Part shown: positions 26,922-33,678 of the stretch, piece after piece
Layout: each line of letters starts with the position of its first letter
How positions within the stretch are numbered: the first letter of the stretch is position 1
NCBI GenBank assembly: GCA_902500755.1
Contig: CABVRV010000022.1
Span: 1-47,710 of the forward strand
Length of the DNA stretch: 47,710 nt
Direction of reading: 5' to 3'
Source of the DNA: an uncultured Nitrospira sp.
GTDB lineage: Bacteria > Nitrospirota > Nitrospiria > Nitrospirales > Nitrospiraceae
Notes under the pieces: model-generated
Seen by the model: only the letters and a program-made list of their open reading frames with translations
Database searches by the model: none
What the model was told of the DNA's origin: nothing
Position numbers and translations under genes: made by a program

Positions 26922-28313
26922 TCAGCGGGCTTGTTTACGCATTGACGGTTTTTGCGCCGGCTCTTCAGATTGGAATTCTTCGGGTGGTTCATCAAGTCCG
27001 CGCGGCTGTTCAGCATCATCTCTTGATTCTCGACTGAACGGGGATGGACGGTCGAGATGGAAAAAACGGCGAGCCGCTTCGACGAACGCCGGGCCGTTCG
27101 AAGAATTCACCTCGGTCTTCAGCGTGACCATCGTGCGATGAATCAATTTATTCACGATCGAGGCGGCCAGTCCCTCAACAAGTTCGCGGTCCTGGTGAGA
27201 CAGATGCCCTAATCGGCCCAACACTTTTTCCACCTCGGCTCGCTTGATATCGTCAACCCGGTTTCGGAGGGCGACGATCGTCGGAGTCACCTCCAAAGAT
27301 TTCATCCAGTCGAGTAGGGTGGTCACTTCTTCAAGGACCATCCGCTCGGCCTTCTCGGCCTCTCGCATTCGTTCGGCCCGGTTTTGTTCAACGCGCTGTT
27401 TGAGATCGTCGATGTCGAAGAGAAACGCGTTGTCGACATGGCGAACTGCCGGATCGATATTCCTGGGAACGGAAATATCGATCAAAAACATGGGACGATT
27501 CATCCGTTCTGTAACCGCCCGGTGGACATCTTCGGCCCCAACAAGATAGTGCGACGCCCCGGTGGAGACCAACACGATGTCCGCCGACGCCATATCGTCC
27601 TTGAATTGATCGAATGGGACCGCGGTCCCACCGAATTTAGCTGCGAGATCTACCGCATGCTGCGGCGTTCTTGTCGTAATGCGCACGTGCCCCACTCCGT
27701 GAGCGAGCAAATGTCGAGCCGCCAACTTGGCCATTTCTCCCGCTCCGATCAACAACACGGTTTTCTCGTGAAGGTTCGAGAAAATTTTCTTCGCCAATTC
27801 GACCGCGGCATAGCTGACCGAGACTGCCATTTCTGAGATCTTCGTCTCAGTCCGCACGCGCTTGGCGACGGAGATCGCTTTTTTGACGACTTTGTTCATG
27901 ATCACGCCGGTCGTCTTATGGGCCAGCGCCACCTCAAAGGCATCCTTGAGTTGTCCTAGGATTTGGGATTCTCCGATGATCATTGAGTCAAGACTGGCCG
28001 CTACCCTGAACAGATGGGCGATCGCCCGGTCCCCGGTATGCCAATAGAGATGAGGAGTCAGCTGTTCAGAAGACAGGGAAAGATGGGTGTCGGCAAGAAA
28101 TTCTTGGATCCGTCCACAGCCGGTGTCCACGTCGTCGACGACGGAATACACTTCGACTCGATTACACGTCGAGAGGAGAATGCCTTCCTTGATGCCAGGA
28201 TACGAACACAGTCGAGTGAGGGCTTCTCCAAGACGACTCTCTGGAACAGCGAGCTGCTCTCGAATCTCGACCGGGGCTGTCTTATGGCTCAATCCAACGA
28301 CAATCAGATGCAT
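26922..28313 (-). CDS. hemA: Glutamyl-tRNA reductase
   Basis: A 463-residue protein. The catalytic cysteine is C50 in LLSTCNRVEVYSV. SMIIGESQILGQLKDAFEVA is the GluTR signature, VLLIGAGEMAKLAARHL (about 182-198) is the NADPH-binding loop, and a helical dimerisation domain (GLRVD-like, with LHRTMVTLK) precedes a poorly conserved, charged tail rich in Glu and Arg. It reduces glutamyl-tRNA(Glu) to glutamate-1-semialdehyde, the committed step of C5-pathway heme synthesis. hemL is not in the window. The start at 28313 is 18 nt behind the CcsA-like gene. That pairing with a HemX/CcsA protein is common in bacteria and suggests HemX-type influence on GluTR. Confidence 0.97.
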   Translation of the reverse strand: MHLIVVGLSHKTAPVEIREQLAVPESRLGEALTRLCSYPGIKEGILLSTCNRVEVYSVVDDVDTGCGRIQEFLADTHLSLSSEQLTPHLYWHTGDRAIAHLFRVAASLDSMIIGESQILGQLKDAFEVALAHKTTGVIMNKVVKKAISVAKRVRTETKISEMAVSVSYAAVELAKKIFSNLHEKTVLLIGAGEMAKLAARHLLAHGVGHVRITTRTPQHAVDLAAKFGGTAVPFDQFKDDMASADIVLVSTGASHYLVGAEDVHRAVTERMNRPMFLIDISVPRNIDPAVRHVDNAFLFDIDDLKQRVEQNRAERMREAEKAERMVLEEVTTLLDWMKSLEVTPTIVALRNRVDDIKRAEVEKVLGRLGHLSHQDRELVEGLAASIVNKLIHRTMVTLKTEVNSSNGPAFVEAARRFFHLDRPSPFSRESRDDAEQPRGLDEPPEEFQSEEPAQKPSMRKQAR

Positions 28314-28331
28314 GAAACCACTATACCTATT

Positions 28332-29135
28332 TCATGACAAGGAACTACTCCCCTTGAGCGCCACGCCCACGAGCGTGAGAATCACGCCGGCAAATCCGAT
28401 GACGGTCAGGTATGCTGCGCGTTTGGCCCTCCAGCCAACGGTCAATCTTCCAAGCAACACGACGAAGTAGAAGACCCAGGTGACGAGCGCCCACGTTTGC
28501 TCCGGATTCCAACTCACATAGGACCCACGCGAAAAGTCAGCTGAGATCGCTCCGGTCACGATGCCCAAGGTCAGTAATGGAAATCCCAAGACAATCGATT
28601 GTTGATTCAGGTGATCGAGAAAATCGAGCGCAGGCAGCTTGCTGTAGAGCACGTTAAACTGTTTAGACTTGAGGAGCCGATCTTGAATCAGGTACATCAC
28701 TCCCGCAACGAAGGCGACCGTGAATCCTACTGTGCCCAACATGCTGAGCGTCACATGAAACCACAGGGTCTTTAAGACGGGTTGCAGGGTCGGCACGGTT
28801 TCTGGGAGCGCGGCCGCTGAGACTAAGGAGACGAGGGCCAAGGGCACCATGAAGGACCCAAGAACGTGGATCCGATGGCGGAACTCGACCACTAAAAACA
28901 CGAGGATAATCATCCAAGAGAGAAAGGACAGGGCATCTGAAAAACTGGGTGGCGCCGAGGAAGAGGGCCCCACCATTCTCATGACAAGAGCAATCGTGTG
29001 GGAAGCGAAGCCACCGACCGTCACGCCGAGTGACACTTTCGACAAGGCTTCTGAACGCCGGAGCGAATAGGAAAAAAACGATACCGCGGCCAGAATGTAC
29101 AAGACCAGGGTAATCATGAAACAGACGGCTGCCAT
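28332..29135 (-). CDS. CcsA/HemX-like cytochrome c assembly family membrane protein
   Basis: A 267-residue protein with about eight hydrophobic helices. The Cytochrom_C_asm (PF01578) segment GSYVSWNPEQTWALVTW near residue 215 is the heme-handling WWD-type loop. The strictly acidic position of the usual WxWDPKETW is Asn here. Histidines in helices (about H46 and H127) could serve as heme ligands. In cytochrome c biogenesis system II, CcsA passes heme outward. The related HemX lies next to hemA and affects glutamyl-tRNA reductase. With no CcsB/ResB neighbour and a direct hemA link, HemX-like is the more likely role. It is first in the minus-strand run, divergent from rsmI by 62 nt. Confidence 0.83.
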   Translation of the reverse strand: MAAVCFMITLVLYILAAVSFFSYSLRRSEALSKVSLGVTVGGFASHTIALVMRMVGPSSSAPPSFSDALSFLSWMIILVFLVVEFRHRIHVLGSFMVPLALVSLVSAAALPETVPTLQPVLKTLWFHVTLSMLGTVGFTVAFVAGVMYLIQDRLLKSKQFNVLYSKLPALDFLDHLNQQSIVLGFPLLTLGIVTGAISADFSRGSYVSWNPEQTWALVTWVFYFVVLLGRLTVGWRAKRAAYLTVIGFAGVILTLVGVALKGSSSLS

Positions 29136-29197
29136 CGGGAATACCCCTGCAATGCCTCAAAATCTTAAGTCAACAAGATAAGTGGGAAATTATATCG

Positions 29198-30001
29198 ATG
29201 CAAACCAAACGGAGTCAACAAACCCTCGGAGCTACAACGACTTTGGAATATCAGTCACCTCGGATCGGGAGGCTCTATGTTGTTGCGGTACCCATCGGAG
29301 ATCCGGATGATCTCACTGTTCGAGCCATTCGAATTCTGAGGACCGTCGAGGTTATTGCGTCTGAAGATCCTGTCGTCACACAGCAACTCCTCGCCCATCA
29401 CTACATTCATGCGACGGTGACCAGCTATGGCCCTTGTAATCTAAAAGAAAAAGTCGGGGTTCTATTGCAACGCCTCCAGCAAGGTGCCGATGTTGCGCTT
29501 GTATCAGACTGTGGATCTCCTCTGATCGCCGATCCCGGCCATCTGCTCGTGGCTGCAGCCCATACCCATCGCATCCCTGTGGTCCCAGTTCCCGGCCCTT
29601 CGGCTGTCATCGCAGCCCTCACGACTGCAGGGTTGCCATGCGACTCATTCTATTTCTTGGGCCACCTGCCGAACAGCCCTGCACGTATTACTCGCTGCCT
29701 GACTGATGCGCTGAAGCGGGGAATTCCGACCATGGTCTTTTGCAGTGAGACCTCCATCGCACCTGCGATACAGGCGCTGGCCGTCATTGCCCCTCGATGC
29801 CGCGTCGTGCTTGCCTGCGACTTGACGCGGTCGGACGAACGTATTCTTTGCGGGACGCCACGCCAAATCCGTCAGAAGCTACGTGGTCGAGCGGGTGAAG
29901 ACATGACGCTTGTGATCGCAGGGACAAAACGGAGGAGGAGGGTTGTGAGGACGAGGAATTGCGTTCAGTCGTTGTCTTCCCGACGGATCAACACTCGATA
30001 G
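29198..30001 (+). CDS. rsmI: Ribosomal RNA small subunit methyltransferase I family protein
   Basis: A 267-residue tetrapyrrole-methylase fold protein. LYVVAVPIGDPDDLTVRAIRIL, VALVSDCGSPLIADPGHLL, VPVPGPSAVIAAL and FYFLGHLPN follow the RsmI pattern, an enzyme that 2'-O-methylates C1402 of 16S rRNA. Motifs are off consensus in places: AVPIGD for ATPIGN, SEDPV for AEDTR, and SDCGSP for SDAGTP. It also has a 26-residue extension before the fold and lacks part of the usual C-terminal domain. It may therefore be a diverged paralogue, and finding a second rsmI elsewhere would settle this. It runs divergently from the heme operon and overlaps the convergent TusA-like gene by 37 nt. Confidence 0.78.
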   Translation: MQTKRSQQTLGATTTLEYQSPRIGRLYVVAVPIGDPDDLTVRAIRILRTVEVIASEDPVVTQQLLAHHYIHATVTSYGPCNLKEKVGVLLQRLQQGADVALVSDCGSPLIADPGHLLVAAAHTHRIPVVPVPGPSAVIAALTTAGLPCDSFYFLGHLPNSPARITRCLTDALKRGIPTMVFCSETSIAPAIQALAVIAPRCRVVLACDLTRSDERILCGTPRQIRQKLRGRAGEDMTLVIAGTKRRRRVVRTRNCVQSLSSRRINTR

Positions 30002-30225
30002 GCCCGGTCAACTCGCTCTTGTGACAAAACGGTGTGGCCCTCGTTCTCGACGCTGCGCGGGACATTCCGGATTGGATCCCCTTCATCCAGAAGCACAGAG
30101 AGTACCTGGCCGTGCTTCATCGTTTCGAGCTTTAACTTTGTCTTTACAAAGTTGTAAGGACAAATCACGCCACGTAGATCAAGCTCTGATGCTGGCACAT
30201 CTGGCAAGTTCTGATGCTCACTCAT
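29965..30225 (-). CDS. TusA/SirA-like sulfur carrier family protein
   Basis: An 86-residue protein (an ATG 24 nt upstream at 30249 is possible). LDLRGVICPYNFVKTKL carries the single conserved cysteine of the TusA family, in CPYN instead of the usual CPxP. DEGDPIRNVPRSVENEGH completes the beta-alpha-beta fold. TusA-type proteins hand persulfide sulfur to tRNA thiolation, molybdenum cofactor or dissimilatory sulfur enzymes, and the exact route here is unknown. Its 3' end overlaps that of rsmI on the opposite strand by 37 nt. It lies downstream of a strong terminator, so it should have its own promoter; a TATAAG box lies about 60 nt upstream of the start. Confidence 0.82.
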   Translation of the reverse strand: MSEHQNLPDVPASELDLRGVICPYNFVKTKLKLETMKHGQVLSVLLDEGDPIRNVPRSVENEGHTVLSQERVDRAYRVLIRREDND

Positions 30226-30316
30226 TCGGTCATTCGCATGACTTGGCATTCAGGTTGTGCTGCCAGGCCATAAAAGAGAGGTTGTTACACTTCTTATAAC
30301 AGGGGAAAGTCCATAG

Positions 30317-30342
30317 AAAAAAGGGGCAGCGATCGCTGCCCC
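30317..30342 (-). terminator. Rho-independent terminator after the secreted-protein gene
   Basis: A 20-bp perfect palindrome (arms GGGGCAGCGA/TCGCTGCCCC, centred on GCGATCGC) is followed on the minus strand by six T residues. It starts 28 nt after the stop of the secreted-protein gene. As the whole stem is self-complementary, in RNA the innermost bases form the loop. The plus-strand side has only two T residues, so it is mainly a minus-strand terminator. Confidence 0.85.
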
Positions 30343-30370
30343 TTCTGCAAATCTAGGCCCCACCTTAGCT

Positions 30371-31138
30371 TCAGTTGAAACCTTTTACTAAATTTGGCTT
30401 TGACGGATCGGTTCCGTAGTCCGATATGTTGGGGACCTTTGTTTCTGGAGTGACTGTTTTATACCCCCATCCTGGTTGCGGTTCACAATTCCAGCATGGA
30501 GCCGAACCTGTGTATTCACCGACAGCGGTATCCACCGTCCCAGTAATTTTTCCGGGCAACACGGATCCCGCCACTCCCCCGGTCGTACTGCCATTCGTTG
30601 TCTCAATGGCGCGCTCGGTTGAGGGATTCGGGCGCTGGCCTAAGCCTCCAAATCCAGCAAGTCGTTCATTGCCGCGCAGCAAGTAGACTTCTCGAACGAT
30701 CTTGCGGCCGACACCATACTGCTGATTTGGCGTGATTGCTTCAATAACTTGGAGAGAAATATCATCGCCGTTATTCAGTACCTTAATCTGGTCCAAGCTC
30801 GTTCTTTCATCAAAGTAGACGGTCATGGAGCTCATGGCTCCCGCACCAGCACGGCCTTCATCATGAGAGCTTCCTCCAGTTTCCAGATGCATTTTCCCAG
30901 CTGGAAAATCGATAGCCAATACGCGTCCGTAGATCGTCTCGGGGAGCGAGAGACGATCGAGAAATGCATTTCGATCAAAAGCCTGAACGCGATTGGCGTT
31001 GCCGGACACGTCGCCAACCCCTGTTCCTACTCCCATGGCAGATCCACCGGACGATTGCTGGAGTCGCTCTTGAGCTACTGCAACATTCATAGAGCCGACG
31101 CAAAGTATTGCGGCCCCTAATGCCAACACTGTACGCAT
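30371..31138 (-). CDS. Secreted hypothetical protein, glycine-rich
   Basis: A 255-residue protein that I do not recognise. The ATG at 31138 has AAGGAGG 6 nt upstream and begins a clear Sec signal peptide (MRTVLALGAAILCVGSMNVAVA, cleavage likely after VAVA). The longer frame to 31240 is rejected. The mature part has a small beta-rich core (IYGRVLAIDFPAGKMHLETG, about residues 68-87, and MTVYFDERTSLDQIKVL) that looks like an OB-like or barrel unit reused in lineage-specific exported proteins. It is followed by a Gly/Thr-rich linker and a CWNC motif near residue 219 that could form a disulfide or bind metal. It is a single-gene unit with its own promoter and terminator. Confidence 0.75.
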   Translation of the reverse strand: MRTVLALGAAILCVGSMNVAVAQERLQQSSGGSAMGVGTGVGDVSGNANRVQAFDRNAFLDRLSLPETIYGRVLAIDFPAGKMHLETGGSSHDEGRAGAGAMSSMTVYFDERTSLDQIKVLNNGDDISLQVIEAITPNQQYGVGRKIVREVYLLRGNERLAGFGGLGQRPNPSTERAIETTNGSTTGGVAGSVLPGKITGTVDTAVGEYTGSAPCWNCEPQPGWGYKTVTPETKVPNISDYGTDPSKPNLVKGFN

Positions 31139-31262
31139 GTGCTGCCTCCTTAATAAGTTGACGGCGATGCTATGAAAAGAAATCAAACGGTTATTCTGAA
31201 GAGATTTACAGACGATGCTTTGCAGAGCAAGAATACGCATACGTTATTGAGAAATATGGAAG

Positions 31263-31291
31263 AACCTAGGCTAATAGCGCGCCGCTGTCAA
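31263..31291 (-). promoter_or_regulatory. Candidate sigma-70 promoter of the secreted-protein gene
   Basis: A perfect -35 TTGACA (31286-31291) is followed after 17 nt by TAGGTT (31263-31268), which keeps the first two and last bases of the -10 consensus. It would give a leader of about 118 nt before the ATG at 31138. Confidence 0.42.
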
Positions 31292-31402
31292 GAGGCAATC
31301 AAGCCCTTGTATGTCGACCGTCTCGCTTTGGAAGCCATCAACCCGATTGTCCGATCCACATGAAGCCCGCAACTAGGATCCAGACAAGCGAGTCAACATC
31401 AT

Positions 31403-31489
31403 TGGTGCCCAGAGGGAGGGTCGAACTCCCACTCTCTTGCGAGAACCGGATTTTGAGTCCGGCGCGTCTGCCAGTTCCGCCATCCGGGC
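31403..31489 (-). tRNA. tRNA-Leu (anticodon CAA)
   Basis: An 87-nt class II tRNA with encoded CCA. The acceptor arms are GCCCGGA and TCTGGGC (one G-U), with discriminator A. The D-arm contains GCGGAACTGGCAGACGC, characteristic of tRNA-Leu. The anticodon stem is CCGGA/TCCGG with loop CTCAAAA, so the anticodon CAA (31453-31455) reads UUG. A long variable arm (TTCTCGCAAGAGAG) and a T-arm with GTTCGAC are present. All stems pair, so it should be functional. Confidence 0.97.
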
Positions 31490-31516
31490 ACACAGCTACG
31501 CCTGACAGCGGGTGTG

Positions 31517-31545
31517 TTTTTAGCATGCTGCTGTGACAGGGTCAA
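31517..31545 (-). promoter_or_regulatory. Sigma-70-type promoter of tRNA-Leu
   Basis: TTGACC (31540-31545) and TAAAAA (31517-31522) are spaced by exactly 17 nt. The 5' end of the tRNA lies about 28 nt downstream of the -10 box, a normal distance for a tRNA leader. Confidence 0.55.
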
Positions 31546-32003
31546 TCGGCATGAGTTCTATCAGTAAGAATCGGGCTCGTGACGTGAATAGTTGAAGGAC
31601 GTGATCCTCGACGCTAGGACACGCGGGCCCAGGCCAGACATGAGATTACGGAGTGCACCGAAATCTTCTACAACCGGGATGAAGTGTTTGTTAAAACCTA
31701 CAGAAGAGCCGTTAAATCAAGTAATTTATAGCCTATGAACTAGGACTTTCCCGAGTATCGAGATATACCCCTCTTAATATATTATTGGAGAGACCAGTGA
31801 CTTAGGCATACTAAGTGTGTAATAAAGAGCCCATCCAAAAGAATCTGCCGAGTAAACCATAAAAGAGCTGGAAGAGCTGGTCTCAGTTTTTGAAGACGAA
31901 GCAGCATCGAGGAGTGCTTCAAACACGGGATGATGCTTATCGACTCTTCCGTGCGAGAGAGAGAACGTGTATAACTTATGTGTTTTAATCAAGGAGACTC
32001 ATC
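31546..32003. other. Long intergenic stretch, A+T-richer, no gene recognised
   Basis: About 460 nt between the tRNA promoter and the three-gene envelope cassette. Composition is visibly richer in A and T than the flanks. A 72-codon frame on the minus strand (31774-31992) is serine-rich, has no ribosome site and resembles nothing, so it is not called. The only readable signal is AAGGAG at 31991-31996, the ribosome site of the gene at 32004. The cassette promoter probably lies here, but no good -35/-10 pair was found. Confidence 0.5.
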
Positions 32004-32222
32004 ATGCTGAAATGGTTGACGCTTCGAATTGCCTGCAGCGTGCTCCTCTTTAGCAGCATCTTCACCCCGGAAGCTCACGCGTATATCGATCCTGGAAGTG
32101 GAAGTGTTTTGCTCCAACTCATTCTTGGAGGCATCGCAGGCATTGGAGTTGTCGCCAAGTTGTACTGGGGACGAGCAAAGGAGCGGTACCGATCCTTGTT
32201 CGGCAAGGGTAGTAATGAATAA
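32004..32222 (+). CDS. Small exported/membrane protein with YIDPGSGS motif
   Basis: A 72-residue protein. A signal-like helix (residues 1-25, MLKWLTLRIACSVLLFSSIF, ending AHA) leads into AYIDPGSGSVLLQLILGGIAG, then a second hydrophobic segment and a basic tail (YWGRAKERYRSLFGKG). Small proteins with this AYIDPGxGS signature are known to me from envelope polysaccharide neighbourhoods, next to methyltransferase or sulfatase-like genes, but I know of no assigned function. The ATG has AAGGAG 7-8 nt upstream. Its stop overlaps the next start by 8 nt, so it is the lead gene of a coupled three-gene unit. I infer a membrane partner or scaffold for the enzymes that follow. Confidence 0.8.
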   Translation: MLKWLTLRIACSVLLFSSIFTPEAHAYIDPGSGSVLLQLILGGIAGIGVVAKLYWGRAKERYRSLFGKGSNE

Positions 32223-33678
32223 GTCAACGACGACCGTACTTCCGGCTCAACCTCTGAAAGTCGGCGGATCCTTTCGCGATCCCAGCGGGTACGTTTATCG
32301 CCAGGCTGACCGCATTTTCCGGACCGTCACAAGTGCGGGGAAAGAGCAATTCGACTTTGTACGCCGCTCCGGACTCTTCGAGTTACTCACGCAAGACGGA
32401 CGCCTATTACCCTTCGAACTCATAGAGGGAGCTGCCACACCTGATTGGGTTGACGAAGCGACCTCCTATGTGCTTGAGGTGCCAAAGCTCACGTTTGTAT
32501 CGTTCCCCTACGAATGGCCGTTCCCCGCGCTCAAAGCTGCTGCCCTTTTACATCTTGATATCCAGCTTACGGCGCTTGACCACAACGTGACGCTGTCTGA
32601 CGCCTCTGCGTACAACGTTCAGTTCATTGGCGCCACTCCCACATTTATCGACCATCTCTCATTGCGGCGATATGAACAGGGCGAGATGTGGTCAGGTCAT
32701 CGACAGTTTTGCGAGCAGTTTCTGACTCCTCTCTTGTTAAGGTCACTCTTTGGCATTTCCCACAACGCATGGTATCGCGGGAATCTAGAAGGAATTTCAG
32801 TCGTTGAATTCAGCCAGTTACTCACGTGGCGACATTACCTCAAGAAAGATTTGTTAACACATATTGTCTTTCAGTCCTGGCTGCAACGATCAACCCAGTC
32901 TACTCTGCAGGGGCAGGATCTCGGCAAAACCGCAGTCAGAGAGGGTGCCCTTCCCGTACAGGCCTATCGAAAGCTACTCATCGGCCTACGTAATTGGGTT
33001 AGTCGTCTTGAACCGCTTAAAAGAGCCAATAAGTCGACTTGGCAGGACTATGCCAAGGATAACTCGTATCAAGCCGACGAATTGCGTCAGAAGGTGGCTT
33101 TCGTGCGGGACTTTGCCGCGCAGCATCGTCCCCGACAGTTGTGGGATTTTGGCTGCAATGTCGGGATCTTTGCAAAGGCTGCCGTAGAAGGTGGCGCAGA
33201 GTATGTCGTCGGGTTTGATTTCGATCAAGGGGCGCTCGATGGGTGTTACGCAGAGGCACTTGCCAGTCAGATGCCTATTCAAACGGTGGTGATGGACATG
33301 GCCAATGTAAGCCCAGACCAAGGATGGATGGGAGTCGAACGGGAAGGACTTGCAGGCCGTCGATCAGCCGATGCCCTGGTAGCCCTCGCCGTGGTGCATC
33401 ACCTGGCTATTTCACGGAACATTCCATTCGGAGAGCTGTTGGATTGGCTTATCGATCTTGCTCCTTGTGGAGTGATCGAGTTTGTCCCTAAAACAGATCC
33501 TATGGTGCAGAAACTTTTGGCGCTTCGGGCAGATATTTTTGAAGACTATACGTGGAATTTTTTCGCTGACCGTGTCGCCCAAAAGGCACGGATAGATCGC
33601 GTTCTGCAAGTTGGGAAATATGGTCGCACTCTCGTGAGTTACATTCGGCACGGACATGAAGGTATTCGCCGAGAGTGA
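32215..33678 (+). CDS. Class I SAM-dependent methyltransferase with kinase-like N-terminal segment
   Basis: A 487-residue soluble protein. The C-terminal part is a class I methyltransferase: motif I LWDFGCNVGIF (310-320), then VVGFDFDQGAL, and LVALAVVHHLAI as the post-II region. The N-terminal 280 residues contain TLSDASAYNVQFIGATPTFID, which I split as D129-x4-N134 and D146. This matches the spacing of the catalytic loop (D-x4-N) and metal-binding aspartate of protein-kinase/APH folds. The first His of the kinase loop is absent. The frame is open upstream to 32029, but that overlaps the small membrane gene; the ATG at 32215 has AAGGG upstream and is preferred. Two domains in one chain with a membrane sulfatase-like partner suggest modification of an envelope polymer. 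Confidence 0.8.
   Translation: MNKSTTTVLPAQPLKVGGSFRDPSGYVYRQADRIFRTVTSAGKEQFDFVRRSGLFELLTQDGRLLPFELIEGAATPDWVDEATSYVLEVPKLTFVSFPYEWPFPALKAAALLHLDIQLTALDHNVTLSDASAYNVQFIGATPTFIDHLSLRRYEQGEMWSGHRQFCEQFLTPLLLRSLFGISHNAWYRGNLEGISVVEFSQLLTWRHYLKKDLLTHIVFQSWLQRSTQSTLQGQDLGKTAVREGALPVQAYRKLLIGLRNWVSRLEPLKRANKSTWQDYAKDNSYQADELRQKVAFVRDFAAQHRPRQLWDFGCNVGIFAKAAVEGGAEYVVGFDFDQGALDGCYAEALASQMPIQTVVMDMANVSPDQGWMGVEREGLAGRRSADALVALAVVHHLAISRNIPFGELLDWLIDLAPCGVIEFVPKTDPMVQKLLALRADIFEDYTWNFFADRVAQKARIDRVLQVGKYGRTLVSYIRHGHEGIRRE

Noticed and set aside
31338..31526. 62-codon minus-strand frame
   Set aside because: It is the translated shadow of the tRNA-Leu gene.
31774..31992. 72-codon minus-strand frame in the long intergenic region
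   Set aside because: It is serine-rich without a ribosome site, promoter or resemblance, and is better explained as chance in A+T-rich sequence.
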